Shown here: positions 8,277 through 16,514 of the stretch, one piece after another
How positions within the stretch are numbered: position 1 is the first letter of the stretch
How the letters are laid out: the number at the start of each line of letters is the position of its first letter
Origin: JANQRV01 sp964533785
GTDB taxonomy: Bacteria > Bacteroidota > Bacteroidia > Chitinophagales > Saprospiraceae
Length of the DNA: 23,915 nucleotides
Reading direction: 5' to 3'
Assembly (NCBI GenBank): GCA_964533785.1
Contig: CAZHNG010000067.1
Location: 1-23,915 of the forward strand
Made by a program: the position numbers and the translations under genes
The notes under the pieces: model-generated
The model's database searches: none
Told to the model about the DNA's origin: nothing
The model's input: the letters and a program-made list of their open reading frames with translations, nothing else

Positions 8277-8718
8277 TTTCAATTCTTCCCACAAGATCCG
8301 GAAAATGATCAGTTTGTGTTTTATTCAAAGACAAACGTCCGTGATTTACCAATATAGCGACAGCAAAGGCAGAATATAGCCTGCTAATACTGATTTTTTT
8401 GAATAAAACTTAACTCTTGTTTCCTGAAAACCACCGTTTTCAGTCACTTTATTTCATATCTCTAAAAAATAGGAAGATTTTTTCAGCGCCAAGTTGAAAA
8501 TTCGCGTTTCGCAAATCAAAGAATTAAAAACTATTATGGCTGCCATTTTACCGAACTCACTCCGATGTTTTTAGATAAATTTTCTAGAAGGCATAAGTAG
8601 GAGAACTATACCAAAATTTGATCTCGATTATTGGTAAGCGTATAGGGCCTTGGTCGGGAGACCAAGACGATCGGCGGGTAAACAACTCAATTTGGTGGAT
8701 GACAACACTAACGTCGAG
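8277..8718. other. Intergenic stretch, no gene seen
   Basis: About 440 bases with no convincing ORF. It holds the upstream region of the Crp/Fnr gene, A+T-rich filler, and near its end the perfect hairpin at 8649-8666 described separately. Confidence 0.6.
8649..8666. repeat. Perfect hairpin CTTGGTC-GGGA-GACCAAG
   Basis: Seven-base perfect stem and a four-base loop, 53 bases past the stop of the VOC gene on the minus strand. No T-run follows on either strand, so it is not a classical terminator. It resembles the GTC...GAC hairpin at 16225-16239 and may be a member of a dispersed REP-like family. Confidence 0.6.
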
Positions 8719-9408
8719 CTAATCATTAAAAACAAAACACCCCAAACCACCGGGATCCCTGATAATGATATTATCCACGATCCCCTCATCATTAAACTGC
8801 GTGATCTCCTCCGTTATTGGAATGGATAACGACCTGATTTTCTCAATATGCGCTATATTATCTCCACCATTGAAATAAGTCAGGGAAGGATTGAAAAATA
8901 AATGTGGGCAACAATTTGGCTTCATCAGGCTTACCGAGAAACCCTCTTCATTGGTCAGCGTGACCCAGCCTTGGTTAATATTCCCGGTAACATGATTAAA
9001 ACCCAGCGTTTTCCAGATCTTATAGGCCAAATTGGCAGCTACGACCTCCAAACTTAATCCGGCAAACTTACCCAGCACAGAAGGAGACAATGGAGGAAGT
9101 GCCCAGTCTTCGGGAGGTGCTTCTTCTAAAAGATAAATCCAGGTATTACTAGGGTCGCTTACCAGATAGCCGTTCCTTATTTCAATTACTTCGGTGATGC
9201 CGGCAATTTGGTTGGCGCGGTCTTTCCAGTCTTCCGCAAATAATTTCACACCGGCACGGGCAAAATGGTTCGGATTGATTTCGATCAGGACCTGCCCATC
9301 ACTCATTAAGGGATGCACTCCGTTAGCAATCTTTTTAAAACCTAAAGTCTCGTAAAACGAAAGGCTATCGGTGAGGTTCGGTGTCGGTGTTTGAATGATG
9401 GTATTCAT
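8719..9408 (-). CDS. Two-domain VOC (glyoxalase/bleomycin-resistance fold) protein
   Basis: A 229-residue soluble protein built from two VOC-type modules. The first starts MNTIIQTPTPNLTDSLSFYETLGFKKI, written here as two parts: IIQTPTPNL then SFYETLGF. The second, from about residue 116, has LSLEVVAANLAYKIWKTLGF and ends IRDPGGLGCFVF, the closing strand usual for the fold. Known members include glyoxalases, dioxygenases and antibiotic-binding proteins. Metal ligands cannot be assigned with certainty, so no reaction is claimed. It is downstream of the DUF1080 gene on the same strand, 145 bp away across a palindrome, so co-transcription is uncertain. Confidence 0.8.
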   Translation of the reverse strand: MNTIIQTPTPNLTDSLSFYETLGFKKIANGVHPLMSDGQVLIEINPNHFARAGVKLFAEDWKDRANQIAGITEVIEIRNGYLVSDPSNTWIYLLEEAPPEDWALPPLSPSVLGKFAGLSLEVVAANLAYKIWKTLGFNHVTGNINQGWVTLTNEEGFSVSLMKPNCCPHLFFNPSLTYFNGGDNIAHIEKIRSLSIPITEEITQFNDEGIVDNIIIRDPGGLGCFVFND

Positions 9409-9507
9409 CTAGCTTTTTGTTGGTTAAAAAGGTTTAATGGGAGTTGGCCCGAAAGTGAGTGGTAATTGCTGGATGCCTATTGCAAGTTATTCCGAGTTTT
9501 ACAACAC

Positions 9508-9525
9508 ATCGGAATGAATTCCGAT
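9508..9525. repeat. Perfect palindrome ATCGGAAT-GA-ATTCCGAT
   Basis: Eight-base perfect stem with a two-base spacer, lying 29 bases after the stop of the DUF1080 gene on the minus strand. It is flanked by TACAA-type text on both sides. It has no T-run. It may be a dispersed intergenic palindrome or a transcript-end structure. Confidence 0.6.
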
Positions 9526-9553
9526 CTACAATTGCAATTCCGCAAAAGCACAC

Positions 9554-11422
9554 CTACCACAAGATAACATATTTTACTTCTCCTTGCCCTAAATTAAAGA
9601 GCATTTCTTGCTGCGATCCCATTTCACGAATGGTAATACCATCCTGCCCGTCCTCAATTTTAATGAAGTATTGCCCACCAACAGAATAATAATCGTTTTC
9701 CAATTGCTCGATGTAATCTCCTTTGGCAATCAGTGAATATAAGTTATCGCCTTCACCCGCTTTGATGGTACGGGTGATGGCTTGTTGTTCGTCGGCAGTA
9801 GTCACTTTTTCGGAAACGGAAGTGCCGGATAGCTTAAAGAAAAACTCCGGATAACCCTCGGCATCCAACTCGTAGCGGTCCAATTTCAGGTCATCAGGTG
9901 TCTGGCTAGGGTAAGGAGCTTCTGCGGTGGGTAATTTAGCAGCGATGGGTGCATCCAATCCTTCTATAGCCATAGACAGAGGCTTGATCAATTGCTGGTG
10001 ACCACGGCCGCGCCACATTTCCGCCACATCCGCAAAAGGTCCCCGCCACACTTTCACCAATGCGCCTTTATCCAGGTCGATAGCGTAGTGTACACCAGTG
10101 GGCTGACCAACGGAAATGATATGCGTTCGCTTTTCATCCTGGTAATTCAAAAAGCCTCTTAGCAACTCTGGTCTTTCGGCAATGGGTACGATCAGTGGCG
10201 TGATATCCTGGAAGCGATTACCTGGAACCGCTCGTGTATACAATGGTTGGTATTTCATCTCCGGTCCTTCGTACATCAGGGCCAGCCCCTTACCCCAGGT
10301 GTTGTTGTAGTAGTTCAATGTCAAATCGTGGGTGCCGGCACTCAATTCGACCAGTCCCCTGGCTTCTTCATCCATGCCGTGATTGAAGTCATTGCTGATC
10401 AACAATTCATCATCAAGGTACAATTTAGAACCGTCATCTGAATAAAGGAAAAACAGGTATTGCCCGGATTTTTCGACCTCTAGCTTTCCGCTGAAGCGAA
10501 TGGCGTATTCATCTTCCTGTTGAGCGAGGGCTAAGGTGTTGAGGCTGTCGGTGGAACCGCTATCCGTTACGGTCAGCGTATCAAAATCAGGCAATTGGTT
10601 GATGGGCTGATTGATAGCGTAGTACTCATATTGTAGATCATTAAGCAGCAAGCGCTCATCCGTATAGTTTTTATATTCAATATTTTTTACCGCAACCGGA
10701 CCGTGGTCTCCTTGGATCATCAACGGAGCTGTGGCGACTTCATCTTCGGCCATGGCAGCCCTGGTTGGACCGGTTAATTCCACATTTTCGTGAATGACAA
10801 CGCCGTTCAATTCCACTAACTCAAACCTCGCATTACTGACCTTATTGCCATTCTGATCAAAACGGGGAGCGATGAAGCTGATGTAAAGGTCTTGCCATAA
10901 TCCCGGTGCTTTGGCCGCGTTGAGCCGTGGCGGATGTCCTTCGTAGCCTTTTTCTGCTGCTTCATCCCATCTTTGGTAAATTCCGCCCAAATCGCTGAAA
11001 TTAGGCTCTTCTTTCATCCAACTGTCAAATAATTGAACTTCATAGCGCCCTTGCAGGTAAATACCAGAATTGGACCCTTTGGGCATCAGGAAAGATAGTT
11101 TGAGCTCCAGATCCTGGTGTTCCCAACTGGTGAGCAAATTTTCCCGGTCGGCTTCGGTCGGTTGGTTTACCAAAATGCCGGTACCTTCCGAAGTTTGTAA
11201 GTCCTTTTCTTTTTCAAAATTGGATACCACCTGCCCGGCCACCGACCAGTTGGCGCCCGTCGACTGAAAAGCGGATAGGTCAGATAGGTCAATGGTATTG
11301 AATGGCAGACTTTTGATGACCGTTTCGGAACCTTCTTCCGTTACTGCTTCATCCGTATCTTGTTGGCAGCCTAAGAATATGATGCTTGATAGAAGTGTTA
11401 TTAAAAGGAGTCTAGAATACAT
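9554..11422 (-). CDS. Lipoprotein with DUF1080 (3-keto-disaccharide hydrolase-type) and PA14 domains
   Basis: A 622-residue predicted exported lipoprotein. The signal ends FLGC with Cys19 as anchor. About residues 42-250 form a DUF1080 (concanavalin-like, GH16-related) domain, recognisable by GIYLQGRYEVQLFDSW and GLWQDLYISFIAPRFD. About 256-392 are a PA14-type beta-barrel (FFLYSDDGSKLYLDDELL, then ALMYEGP). The last 220 residues contain AEMWRGRGHQQLIKPL and are of a type that in relatives accompanies c-type cytochrome or sugar dehydrogenase parts. Here no CxxCH heme motif is present, the only cysteine being Cys19. It likely binds or processes carbohydrate at the cell surface; catalysis is unproven. 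It follows the CcmC gene by 68 bp on the same strand. Confidence 0.85.
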   Translation of the reverse strand: MYSRLLLITLLSSIIFLGCQQDTDEAVTEEGSETVIKSLPFNTIDLSDLSAFQSTGANWSVAGQVVSNFEKEKDLQTSEGTGILVNQPTEADRENLLTSWEHQDLELKLSFLMPKGSNSGIYLQGRYEVQLFDSWMKEEPNFSDLGGIYQRWDEAAEKGYEGHPPRLNAAKAPGLWQDLYISFIAPRFDQNGNKVSNARFELVELNGVVIHENVELTGPTRAAMAEDEVATAPLMIQGDHGPVAVKNIEYKNYTDERLLLNDLQYEYYAINQPINQLPDFDTLTVTDSGSTDSLNTLALAQQEDEYAIRFSGKLEVEKSGQYLFFLYSDDGSKLYLDDELLISNDFNHGMDEEARGLVELSAGTHDLTLNYYNNTWGKGLALMYEGPEMKYQPLYTRAVPGNRFQDITPLIVPIAERPELLRGFLNYQDEKRTHIISVGQPTGVHYAIDLDKGALVKVWRGPFADVAEMWRGRGHQQLIKPLSMAIEGLDAPIAAKLPTAEAPYPSQTPDDLKLDRYELDAEGYPEFFFKLSGTSVSEKVTTADEQQAITRTIKAGEGDNLYSLIAKGDYIEQLENDYYSVGGQYFIKIEDGQDGITIREMGSQQEMLFNLGQGEVKYVILW

Positions 11423-11490
11423 GTTTTTCTTTTATGGTAGTTGAATTATCGTCCGAAGATAGAATAATTTGTGCATTGAGATCAGGATAA

Positions 11491-12555
11491 CTACGAAAAG
11501 GAATCCTGAAGGAGTTTCTGATGGATGCGTTCCGCCCTAAAAATGAGCTGAGCGATCCAAAAGCCTAGTAATGACCATCCGATAATAGCGGGGTAAAAGA
11601 CCATGCGCATGGTGTTATCCAGGTCTTGTGATCCAAAGGTAATGTTGCCGCCGGCACCTGGGTGCAGGCTATCCGTCAGTCTGGGGATCACATAGATCAG
11701 CGGGATCAGCGCGATGAAGGCGAAAATATTGTAGACAGCCGATATCCTGGCTCTTTTTTCCAGGTCATCGAATGAAGCACGCAGCACGAAATAGGCCAGG
11801 TAGATTAAAAGGGCAATAGCGGTCATGTTTTGCTTGACATCCCAGCTCCAATAGGCGCCCCAGGTGTTTTTTGCCCAGATGGCACCGGTCAGTAGCCCCA
11901 TGAGTCCAAAAAATATACCCACCTGGGTAAAGGTTTTGGCATGGGTGTCATCAATTAAACGGGGGGAACGCAAGTATCTAACGCTGTAAATAACGGAAGC
12001 GAGAAATAAAAAGAGCATAGGGAACCACAAGGCTACGTGGAAGTAGGTATTGCGAATGCTTTCGTACAGAATATTGCGGAAGGGAAAAGTGATTCCCGTT
12101 TGGCTATGCAGATCTTTAATGGGAGCATTGTCCCAGTACTGTTCTCCTAATGCAGGATTGATGGAATCTTGCCTGACGGCGATGGCATCGGGAAGGACGG
12201 AATACCCATCGATCTCATTGTCCAGAATAAGCGTAAAAAACTGGGCTTTGGCATCAACTGGCAGGTAATCGGGAATTTGAAACTGTAAAACAAGTTCCCG
12301 GTCATTTTTAACGCGAACTGATTGGGCGGCGATGGCCCGGTCATTATCCAGTTTTAACCAGGCCCGCAAACTGTCTTTCGCTTTTTCAAAATGAGAATTA
12401 TATCCCGTTACTTCCAGGTTTATAGTACCGCCCGTATTGGCTGCCCGCGGATCAACCCGTACGATACCCGGTTTTAAAGGCACCAAAAAACCAGCTATGA
12501 ATACATAGCATAAGATGATTACGGATAAAGCTTTCCACCAGTGTTTTAAAAACAT
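11491..12555 (-). CDS. ccmC: CcmC/CcsA-family cytochrome c biogenesis protein
   Basis: Inner-membrane heme-handling protein for cytochrome c maturation. The chosen ATG at 12555 gives 354 residues; a TTG six bases upstream is less likely. One N-terminal span (about 5-27) is followed by an extracytoplasmic insert of about 120 residues, an extension often seen in Bacteroidota. Then come five more spans. The tryptophan-rich heme motif reads WGAYWSWDVKQN, and two candidate heme-ligand histidines sit in YFHVALW and SLHPG, matching the two conserved CcmC histidines. No ccmB, ccmE or ccmF is seen nearby, so the rest of the system is elsewhere. The gene precedes the DUF1080 lipoprotein. Confidence 0.85.
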   Translation of the reverse strand: MFLKHWWKALSVIILCYVFIAGFLVPLKPGIVRVDPRAANTGGTINLEVTGYNSHFEKAKDSLRAWLKLDNDRAIAAQSVRVKNDRELVLQFQIPDYLPVDAKAQFFTLILDNEIDGYSVLPDAIAVRQDSINPALGEQYWDNAPIKDLHSQTGITFPFRNILYESIRNTYFHVALWFPMLFLFLASVIYSVRYLRSPRLIDDTHAKTFTQVGIFFGLMGLLTGAIWAKNTWGAYWSWDVKQNMTAIALLIYLAYFVLRASFDDLEKRARISAVYNIFAFIALIPLIYVIPRLTDSLHPGAGGNITFGSQDLDNTMRMVFYPAIIGWSLLGFWIAQLIFRAERIHQKLLQDSFS

Positions 12556-12847
12556 GTGCAACTATTTTGTAACTCAAAATTATTTACTTGTAACCATAAA
12601 TGGAAACAATTGGCGGAGAGTTGAATTAAAATTAAAATTTGCTGACAATTGACAATGATCCTCAAGCTAATAATTATGAACCCGCTCACTCGTCTAACCC
12701 GTTCAACCCGTCTAACCACTTACCCGGCAAAACCCTCCCGTTACCTGCCAAATTTTTCCCATTAAGGTTTTTCCCTTTCCATTTATGGCAAAACCGGCCA
12801 ATTTGTCCCTGTAATTGATACTAATACAACCACTTAAATCTAAAACC
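12556..12847. other. Divergent intergenic region with short CGTCTAACC repeats
   Basis: This region separates ccmC (-) from the Cys-rich gene (+) and should hold both promoters. At 12680-12720 it contains two CGTCTAACC words and related CCGTTCAACC text. Similar GTTAAC-rich text appears at 15197-15243 after the thioredoxin gene. No confident promoter boxes were assigned. Confidence 0.4.
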
Positions 12848-13855
12848 ATGAGAAATCTATTAATTGCAATGATCTTGTTATTGGGAACGATCCAAACCTT
12901 TGCCCAATCTATCCCCGAAGGACAAATGTGTTGGGCCGAATCATACGGTCGCGGAGCCGGCACTTTCCCCAATCAGTGCGGACCCAATGAAGAGTACGAC
13001 GCAGGGCTGTGTTATCCGAAATGTAAACCTGGTTACAAGGGCGTTGGTCCGGTTTGCTGGGCAAGTTGTCCATCCGGATTTCGGGACGACGGCGCTTTTT
13101 GTGCTAAACCTGCTCCCTACGGACGTGGTGGCGGGTATCCCTGGAAATTTGGTGATGGCTTTAACCTCAATAATGCCAAGAAACGCTGTGAAAGAGACCA
13201 CCGCCAGGGTTGTGAAAAATGGGGCGAGATCATGTACCCAAAATGTAAGCCAAATTACCATCCAGCGGGTTGTTGTATCTGTAGCCCAAACTGCCCTTCC
13301 GGCTATACGGATATCGGAGTATCCTGTGCCAAACCAAGCTATGGAAGAGGAGCCGGTAAGATTCCTACCAGATGTGGAAGTGGCAAAGTAAATCAGGCTG
13401 GACTTTGTTATACACCATGTAGGTCAGACTATGACGGCGTAGGGCCCGTTTGCTGGGCTAAAGAATGCCCGAGTACGTATCCGGTAAAATGTGCTGCCGG
13501 TTGTGCCAAGTCGAGCTGGGATTGCTTCAATGCCATTGCCAATCAAGTCATTACCCCACTGGAAATGGTCGCTAATATTACAGGCATTGTCTTCTCCGGT
13601 GGTGGATCTGCTGTTGCCAAAAGTGCAGCCAAAACAAGCGCTAAGACGATTTCTAAAATGACCATTAAAAGTCAGTTGAAAAAGAAAGCCAAAGATATGG
13701 GTAAAGAACTAGCGGAAAGCACTGCGGAAAATGCAGCCAATACTTTCTACGAAGCCCAATTAACCGGCGAGTTCAGCTGGACCGACCTCGATCCAACCGG
13801 TATTGCCAACGTAGTTAATGCTTTCCACAAACCACTTTGCAAAGATTTTAATTAA
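12848..13855 (+). CDS. Secreted cysteine-rich repeat protein (YGRGAG cassettes), unknown function
   Basis: From the ATG at 12848 the protein has 335 residues; an upstream TTG at 12815 would only bury the signal. Residues 1-20 are a clean signal peptide (ending TFAQ). Residues 28-226 hold 23 of the 24 cysteines in duplicated cassettes. One unit, CPSG(F/Y)xDxGxxC followed by AKP and YGRGxG, occurs at 74-96 and 149-170, and YGRGAG also at 33-38. Another unit, AGLCYxxC...DGVGPVCWA-like, occurs at 52-72 and 184-204. The tail (about 230-335) is lysine/alanine-rich, nearly cysteine-free and probably helical. I do not recognise a named family. The pattern suggests a disulfide-stabilised extracellular protein. 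The next gene encodes an exported thioredoxin-fold protein, a plausible folding or redox partner. Confidence 0.85.
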   Translation: MRNLLIAMILLLGTIQTFAQSIPEGQMCWAESYGRGAGTFPNQCGPNEEYDAGLCYPKCKPGYKGVGPVCWASCPSGFRDDGAFCAKPAPYGRGGGYPWKFGDGFNLNNAKKRCERDHRQGCEKWGEIMYPKCKPNYHPAGCCICSPNCPSGYTDIGVSCAKPSYGRGAGKIPTRCGSGKVNQAGLCYTPCRSDYDGVGPVCWAKECPSTYPVKCAAGCAKSSWDCFNAIANQVITPLEMVANITGIVFSGGGSAVAKSAAKTSAKTISKMTIKSQLKKKAKDMGKELAESTAENAANTFYEAQLTGEFSWTDLDPTGIANVVNAFHKPLCKDFN

Positions 13856-13867
13856 AAAAATAACTGC

Positions 13868-13894
13868 GAGTCCTGACATTCATCGTCAGGACTC
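13868..13894 (+). terminator. Perfect 10-bp hairpin between the Cys-rich and thioredoxin genes
   Basis: GAGTCCTGAC (13868-13877) pairs perfectly with GTCAGGACTC (13885-13894) around ATTCATC. It starts 13 bases after the Cys-rich stop and ends 22 bases before the next ATG. There is no following T-run, so it is more likely a partial terminator, an RNA-stability element or a processing site inside an operon than a full stop. Confidence 0.6.
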
Positions 13895-13915
13895 AACCTT
13901 AAAACATTTCAAACC

Positions 13916-15114
13916 ATGGAATTCATAATTGCTTTCATCCTTCAATTTCTTGCAGTATCATCAACAACAACCGGCCAGGGCATCCAATTCGAACCAGAGA
14001 ACGAGGTCTGGGCCAATTACCTGAACAAAGCACAAACTGAAGAGAAGATCCTCTTCGTCGTAGCCTACTCCACTTCTTGCCATAATTGCGAACATATGAA
14101 AGAAAATATCTTCCCAAAGGAAACCGTTGGTGCGGTTTTCAATGAGCAATACATCAATGTGAAAATTGACGTGGAACAGGGAGAAGGACTGGAAATTGCG
14201 GGTAAATACCAAATCAATGCCTATCCGACCTACTTGTTTTTGGATGCTAATGGTCAGCAATTGCACCGGGCAATGGGATCTATGGAAGTTGAAGAGTTCA
14301 TTGAACTAGGGAAGCAGGCCGTTGATCCGGAGTATCAGTTTTTTACTTTAAAAGAACGCTTCATTCGTGGAGAACGCTCGGAGCAATTGTTACAAAAATT
14401 GACATTGATGGCCATTGACCTTTCGGATTACGAGTTACTACAAACGGTTCCTGCGGCCTATTTAGCTACTCAATCTGATTGGCTGGAAAAAGATAAAATG
14501 GAAATTATCCTTTCGACCTTGAAATCGATCGAGCAGTCTACTTTTTCTTTTTTGCTCCAGCATAGAGCAGCCTTTATTGAACAATACGATACGGCCAAGA
14601 TCAACAATCTTATTGATGAAGTAATCTTAAACAGTATGAGTATGGCGGCTTGGGATCATTCCTTGAATGACTTCGATTTACAGAAGGCCAGAACATACGG
14701 TACACAATATCTTACAGCGGATCTACTCGAACAGGCAATGANNNNNNNNNNGTTTTTAACGTCAATCAATTGATGCGCAAACAACAAACATCAGCTTTCT
14801 TGCTTGCGGCGGTTGACCATTTTGATCGCTACACCACTTATAATGGATTTTTGTTGAATAACATAGCGCTTACCTTTTACGAAAATACAGACGAGCCGGA
14901 ACTACTGGAAAAGGCATTGAGCTGGGCCATACGGGCTACTGAATTGAAAGAAGTGTATTCATTCTACGATACTGCGGCTGCTTTGTATTTTAAGCTGGGC
15001 CAGAAAGAAAAAGCGAGAACCTATGCACAGCAGGCTATTGAAGTGGCAAGTAAAACGGGTGCCCATGCGGAAGAAACAGAAGCTTTGTTAGCAAGAATTG
15101 AGTTAGACAACTAA
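13916..15114 (+). CDS. Exported thioredoxin-fold protein with helical C-terminal part (interrupted by assembly gap)
   Basis: One gene split by ten Ns at 14742-14751. The N-terminal part has a signal-like hydrophobic start (about 1-20). It then has a thioredoxin_7-type domain with the redox motif CHNC (Cys55, Cys58) and the cis-proline segment NAYPTYLFLD (Pro104). About 145 onward is helical. After the gap a different frame stays open (VFNVNQLMRKQQ...) to the stop at 15114, with TPR-like helices ending in AQQAIEVASKTGAHAEE. The frame change fits one intact protein if the true gap length leaves remainder 2 when divided by 3. It probably reduces or exchanges disulfides in the periplasm. Placed 60 bp after the Cys-rich gene, it may act on that protein. 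Confidence 0.8.
14742..14751. other. Assembly gap (10 Ns) inside the thioredoxin-fold gene
   Basis: Ten Ns, probably a placeholder of unknown true length. The coding frame before it (13916 frame) and after it (14752 frame) differ with the length shown. Confidence 0.95.
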
Positions 15115-15315
15115 GATTGAGGTAAAGATTAACGTGAGTCAACCCAAATTTTCAGAGATAATCCGATAGCGTTGGTTTTTAAATGATTACTTCCTTGGTT
15201 AGCGAGTGAACGCGTTCCACAACACGTTTAACTCGTTAACCATTTGATGATCATGGCCAAATCGAATTATTGAAATTTGCCAACTAATTGTGGATGATTC
15301 CTGTCAAACTCAACC

Positions 15316-15747
15316 TCAATACCTTATTCCAAAGAAATTAGCCATATCCCTTCCAATTCGATCTTGAAATTGACGGCCTAATATTTGATTGACCGTATCC
15401 ATTGGAGAAAAACGTTCAAAAGCGGCTGTACTTCCTTGTAGAAAAACGCCATTAGCGCCGTGATACGCTGCAAAATGGCGGGCGATTTCCCAGTCGGCAG
15501 CACCTACTTCATTTACTTTCATGGGAGCAGTGATCAACACAATACGCTCAAAATCAGTAGGTACTTCAGATGCACTGAAGTAAAGCTTTATGTTCCTTGG
15601 ATTGATCGGAGCTCTGCCTTCTTGAATAACCAGTTCATCCCACCCTTCGTATTGGGGTTCGGCAAGGTTATAAGCCCGGTTACAACTATTCGTCGTAAAC
15701 AATAGTAGTAGGGTAATAATAAGGATTAAATGCGGTATAATTCTCAT
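15316..15747 (-). CDS. Small predicted lipoprotein, unknown function
   Basis: A 143-residue protein with a strong hydrophobic signal (about 5-18) and a lipobox-like TNSC ending at Cys22, so probably membrane-anchored outside the cytoplasm. The remainder is a compact mixed domain containing RIVLITAPMKVNEVGAAD and a segment rich in Phe and Arg. I do not recognise the family. It lies 71 bp after the MoaD-like gene on the same strand and could be its operon partner. Confidence 0.6.
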   Translation of the reverse strand: MRIIPHLILIITLLLLFTTNSCNRAYNLAEPQYEGWDELVIQEGRAPINPRNIKLYFSASEVPTDFERIVLITAPMKVNEVGAADWEIARHFAAYHGANGVFLQGSTAAFERFSPMDTVNQILGRQFQDRIGRDMANFFGIRY

Positions 15748-15818
15748 AGTTATTGAATTGTTTTTGGAAATGCTTAAGTAAAGATTTAACTGTTACTTGT
15801 CACAATTTATTTTAGTCC

Positions 15819-16091
15819 CTATCCACCTGACAAAGCCTGAAAAATCAAAACTTCATCTTGTTCTGAAATTTCATCCGAAAGTTGTTCCCGATCCGATAAT
15901 AATTTTTCTCCGATAAAAATATTGATGTGTTTGCGTAAACTCCCGTCTTCATTAATGAGGTAATCTTTAATTCCCGGGTAGCGGGTTTCCAGCAAATCCA
16001 ATAATTCAGCGATATTGCGGGCTTCTACTACTTCAGGCTTTAGATCAGGAAAAAAACGATTGAGGGCGGAGGTAAAACTCACTTTGGGCAT
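15819..16091 (-). CDS. MoaD/ThiS-family ubiquitin-like sulfur-carrier or small modifier protein
   Basis: A 90-residue beta-grasp protein ending in the exposed di-glycine LSGG, the tail that is adenylated and thiocarboxylated in sulfur carriers or joined to lysines in small archaeal modifiers. The internal pattern (LLDLLETRYPGIKDYL, then HINIFIGEKLL and DEVLIFQALSGG) fits MoaD/ThiS. No moaE, thiG or E1-like partner is nearby. The upstream gene on the same strand encodes an Asp-box propeller. From memory this pairing recurs in other bacterial groups; I could not check that here. Function could be molybdopterin or thiamin sulfur transfer, or protein modification. XdhC nearby is on the other strand. 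Confidence 0.82.
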   Translation of the reverse strand: MPKVSFTSALNRFFPDLKPEVVEARNIAELLDLLETRYPGIKDYLINEDGSLRKHINIFIGEKLLSDREQLSDEISEQDEVLIFQALSGG

Positions 16092-16224
16092 AGTAACTCA
16101 GAATTTTGCAATACAACAACTTTGAAGGGGGATAGGTTGGATTGAGATCTAAAGAGGTTTCTCATAAGTCAACACTAAGGCGATAAGGCCAAATAAATCA
16201 CCGCAAAGTGCACCATTGCTCGTC

Positions 16225-16239
16225 CAAGTCTCTGACTTG
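16225..16239. repeat. Perfect hairpin CAAGTC-TCT-GACTTG
   Basis: Six-base perfect stem with a three-base loop. It resembles the hairpin at 8649-8666 in its GTC/GAC core and short loop. Confidence 0.55.
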
Positions 16240-16278
16240 TGACGCCAAAACTCGTATGTTTCCTACTTTTAGCTGTAT

Positions 16279-16374
16279 TGCCGGGTAAACTTGGGGTCAA
16301 TGTTTTTTACTCACCGCCAAGACCACGAAGAAACGCTAAGAAAAAAGAACTTGGCGTTCTTAGTGGTGATTTAA
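16279..16374 (+). repeat. About 95-bp dispersed repeat, copy 1
   Basis: Starts TGCCGGGTAAACTTGGGGTC and runs through ACTCACCGCCAAGACCACGA to GTGGTGATTTAA. Its reverse complement is found at 20987-21068 with many shared words (for example GGTGAGTAAAA, AAGTTTACCCGGCA). It contains an internal stem, AACGCTAAG pairing with CTTGGCGTT. Confidence 0.75.
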
Positions 16375-16476
16375 CGTCGGAGGTTTTTCCCGGCGCCAAT
16401 CAGCCTTGATACTTCTTCCTATCCGGGGAATCATGACCTGAACCCCGTATTAACATTTATCATAGGGCAACGCCAG

Positions 16477-16509
16477 AATCTGGTATCTCCAATCTGGAAT
16501 CTGGTATCT
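16477..16509. repeat. AATCTGGTATCT tandem repeat
   Basis: The 12-mer AATCTGGTATCT occurs at 16477-16488 and 16498-16509 with an extra AATCTGG between them. It is the same text family as 471-639. It ends 6 bases before the end of the propeller gene. Confidence 0.65.
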
Positions 16510-16514
16510 ACATT

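Larger units (their letters stand above)
16092..16514. repeat. Repeat-filled spacer between MoaD-like and propeller genes
   Basis: About 420 bases without an ORF. It contains a degenerate copy of the ACCGC/TAAGG repeat (about 16160-16210), the hairpin CAAGTC-TCT-GACTTG (16225-16239), a GCTAAG family copy (16279-16374) and an AATCTGGTATCT tandem (16477-16509). Confidence 0.65.

Noticed and set aside
12900..13391. 163-codon + strand ORF overlapping the Cys-rich gene
   Set aside because: Another frame of the same repeats; it lacks a signal peptide and the cassette pattern is only in the chosen frame.
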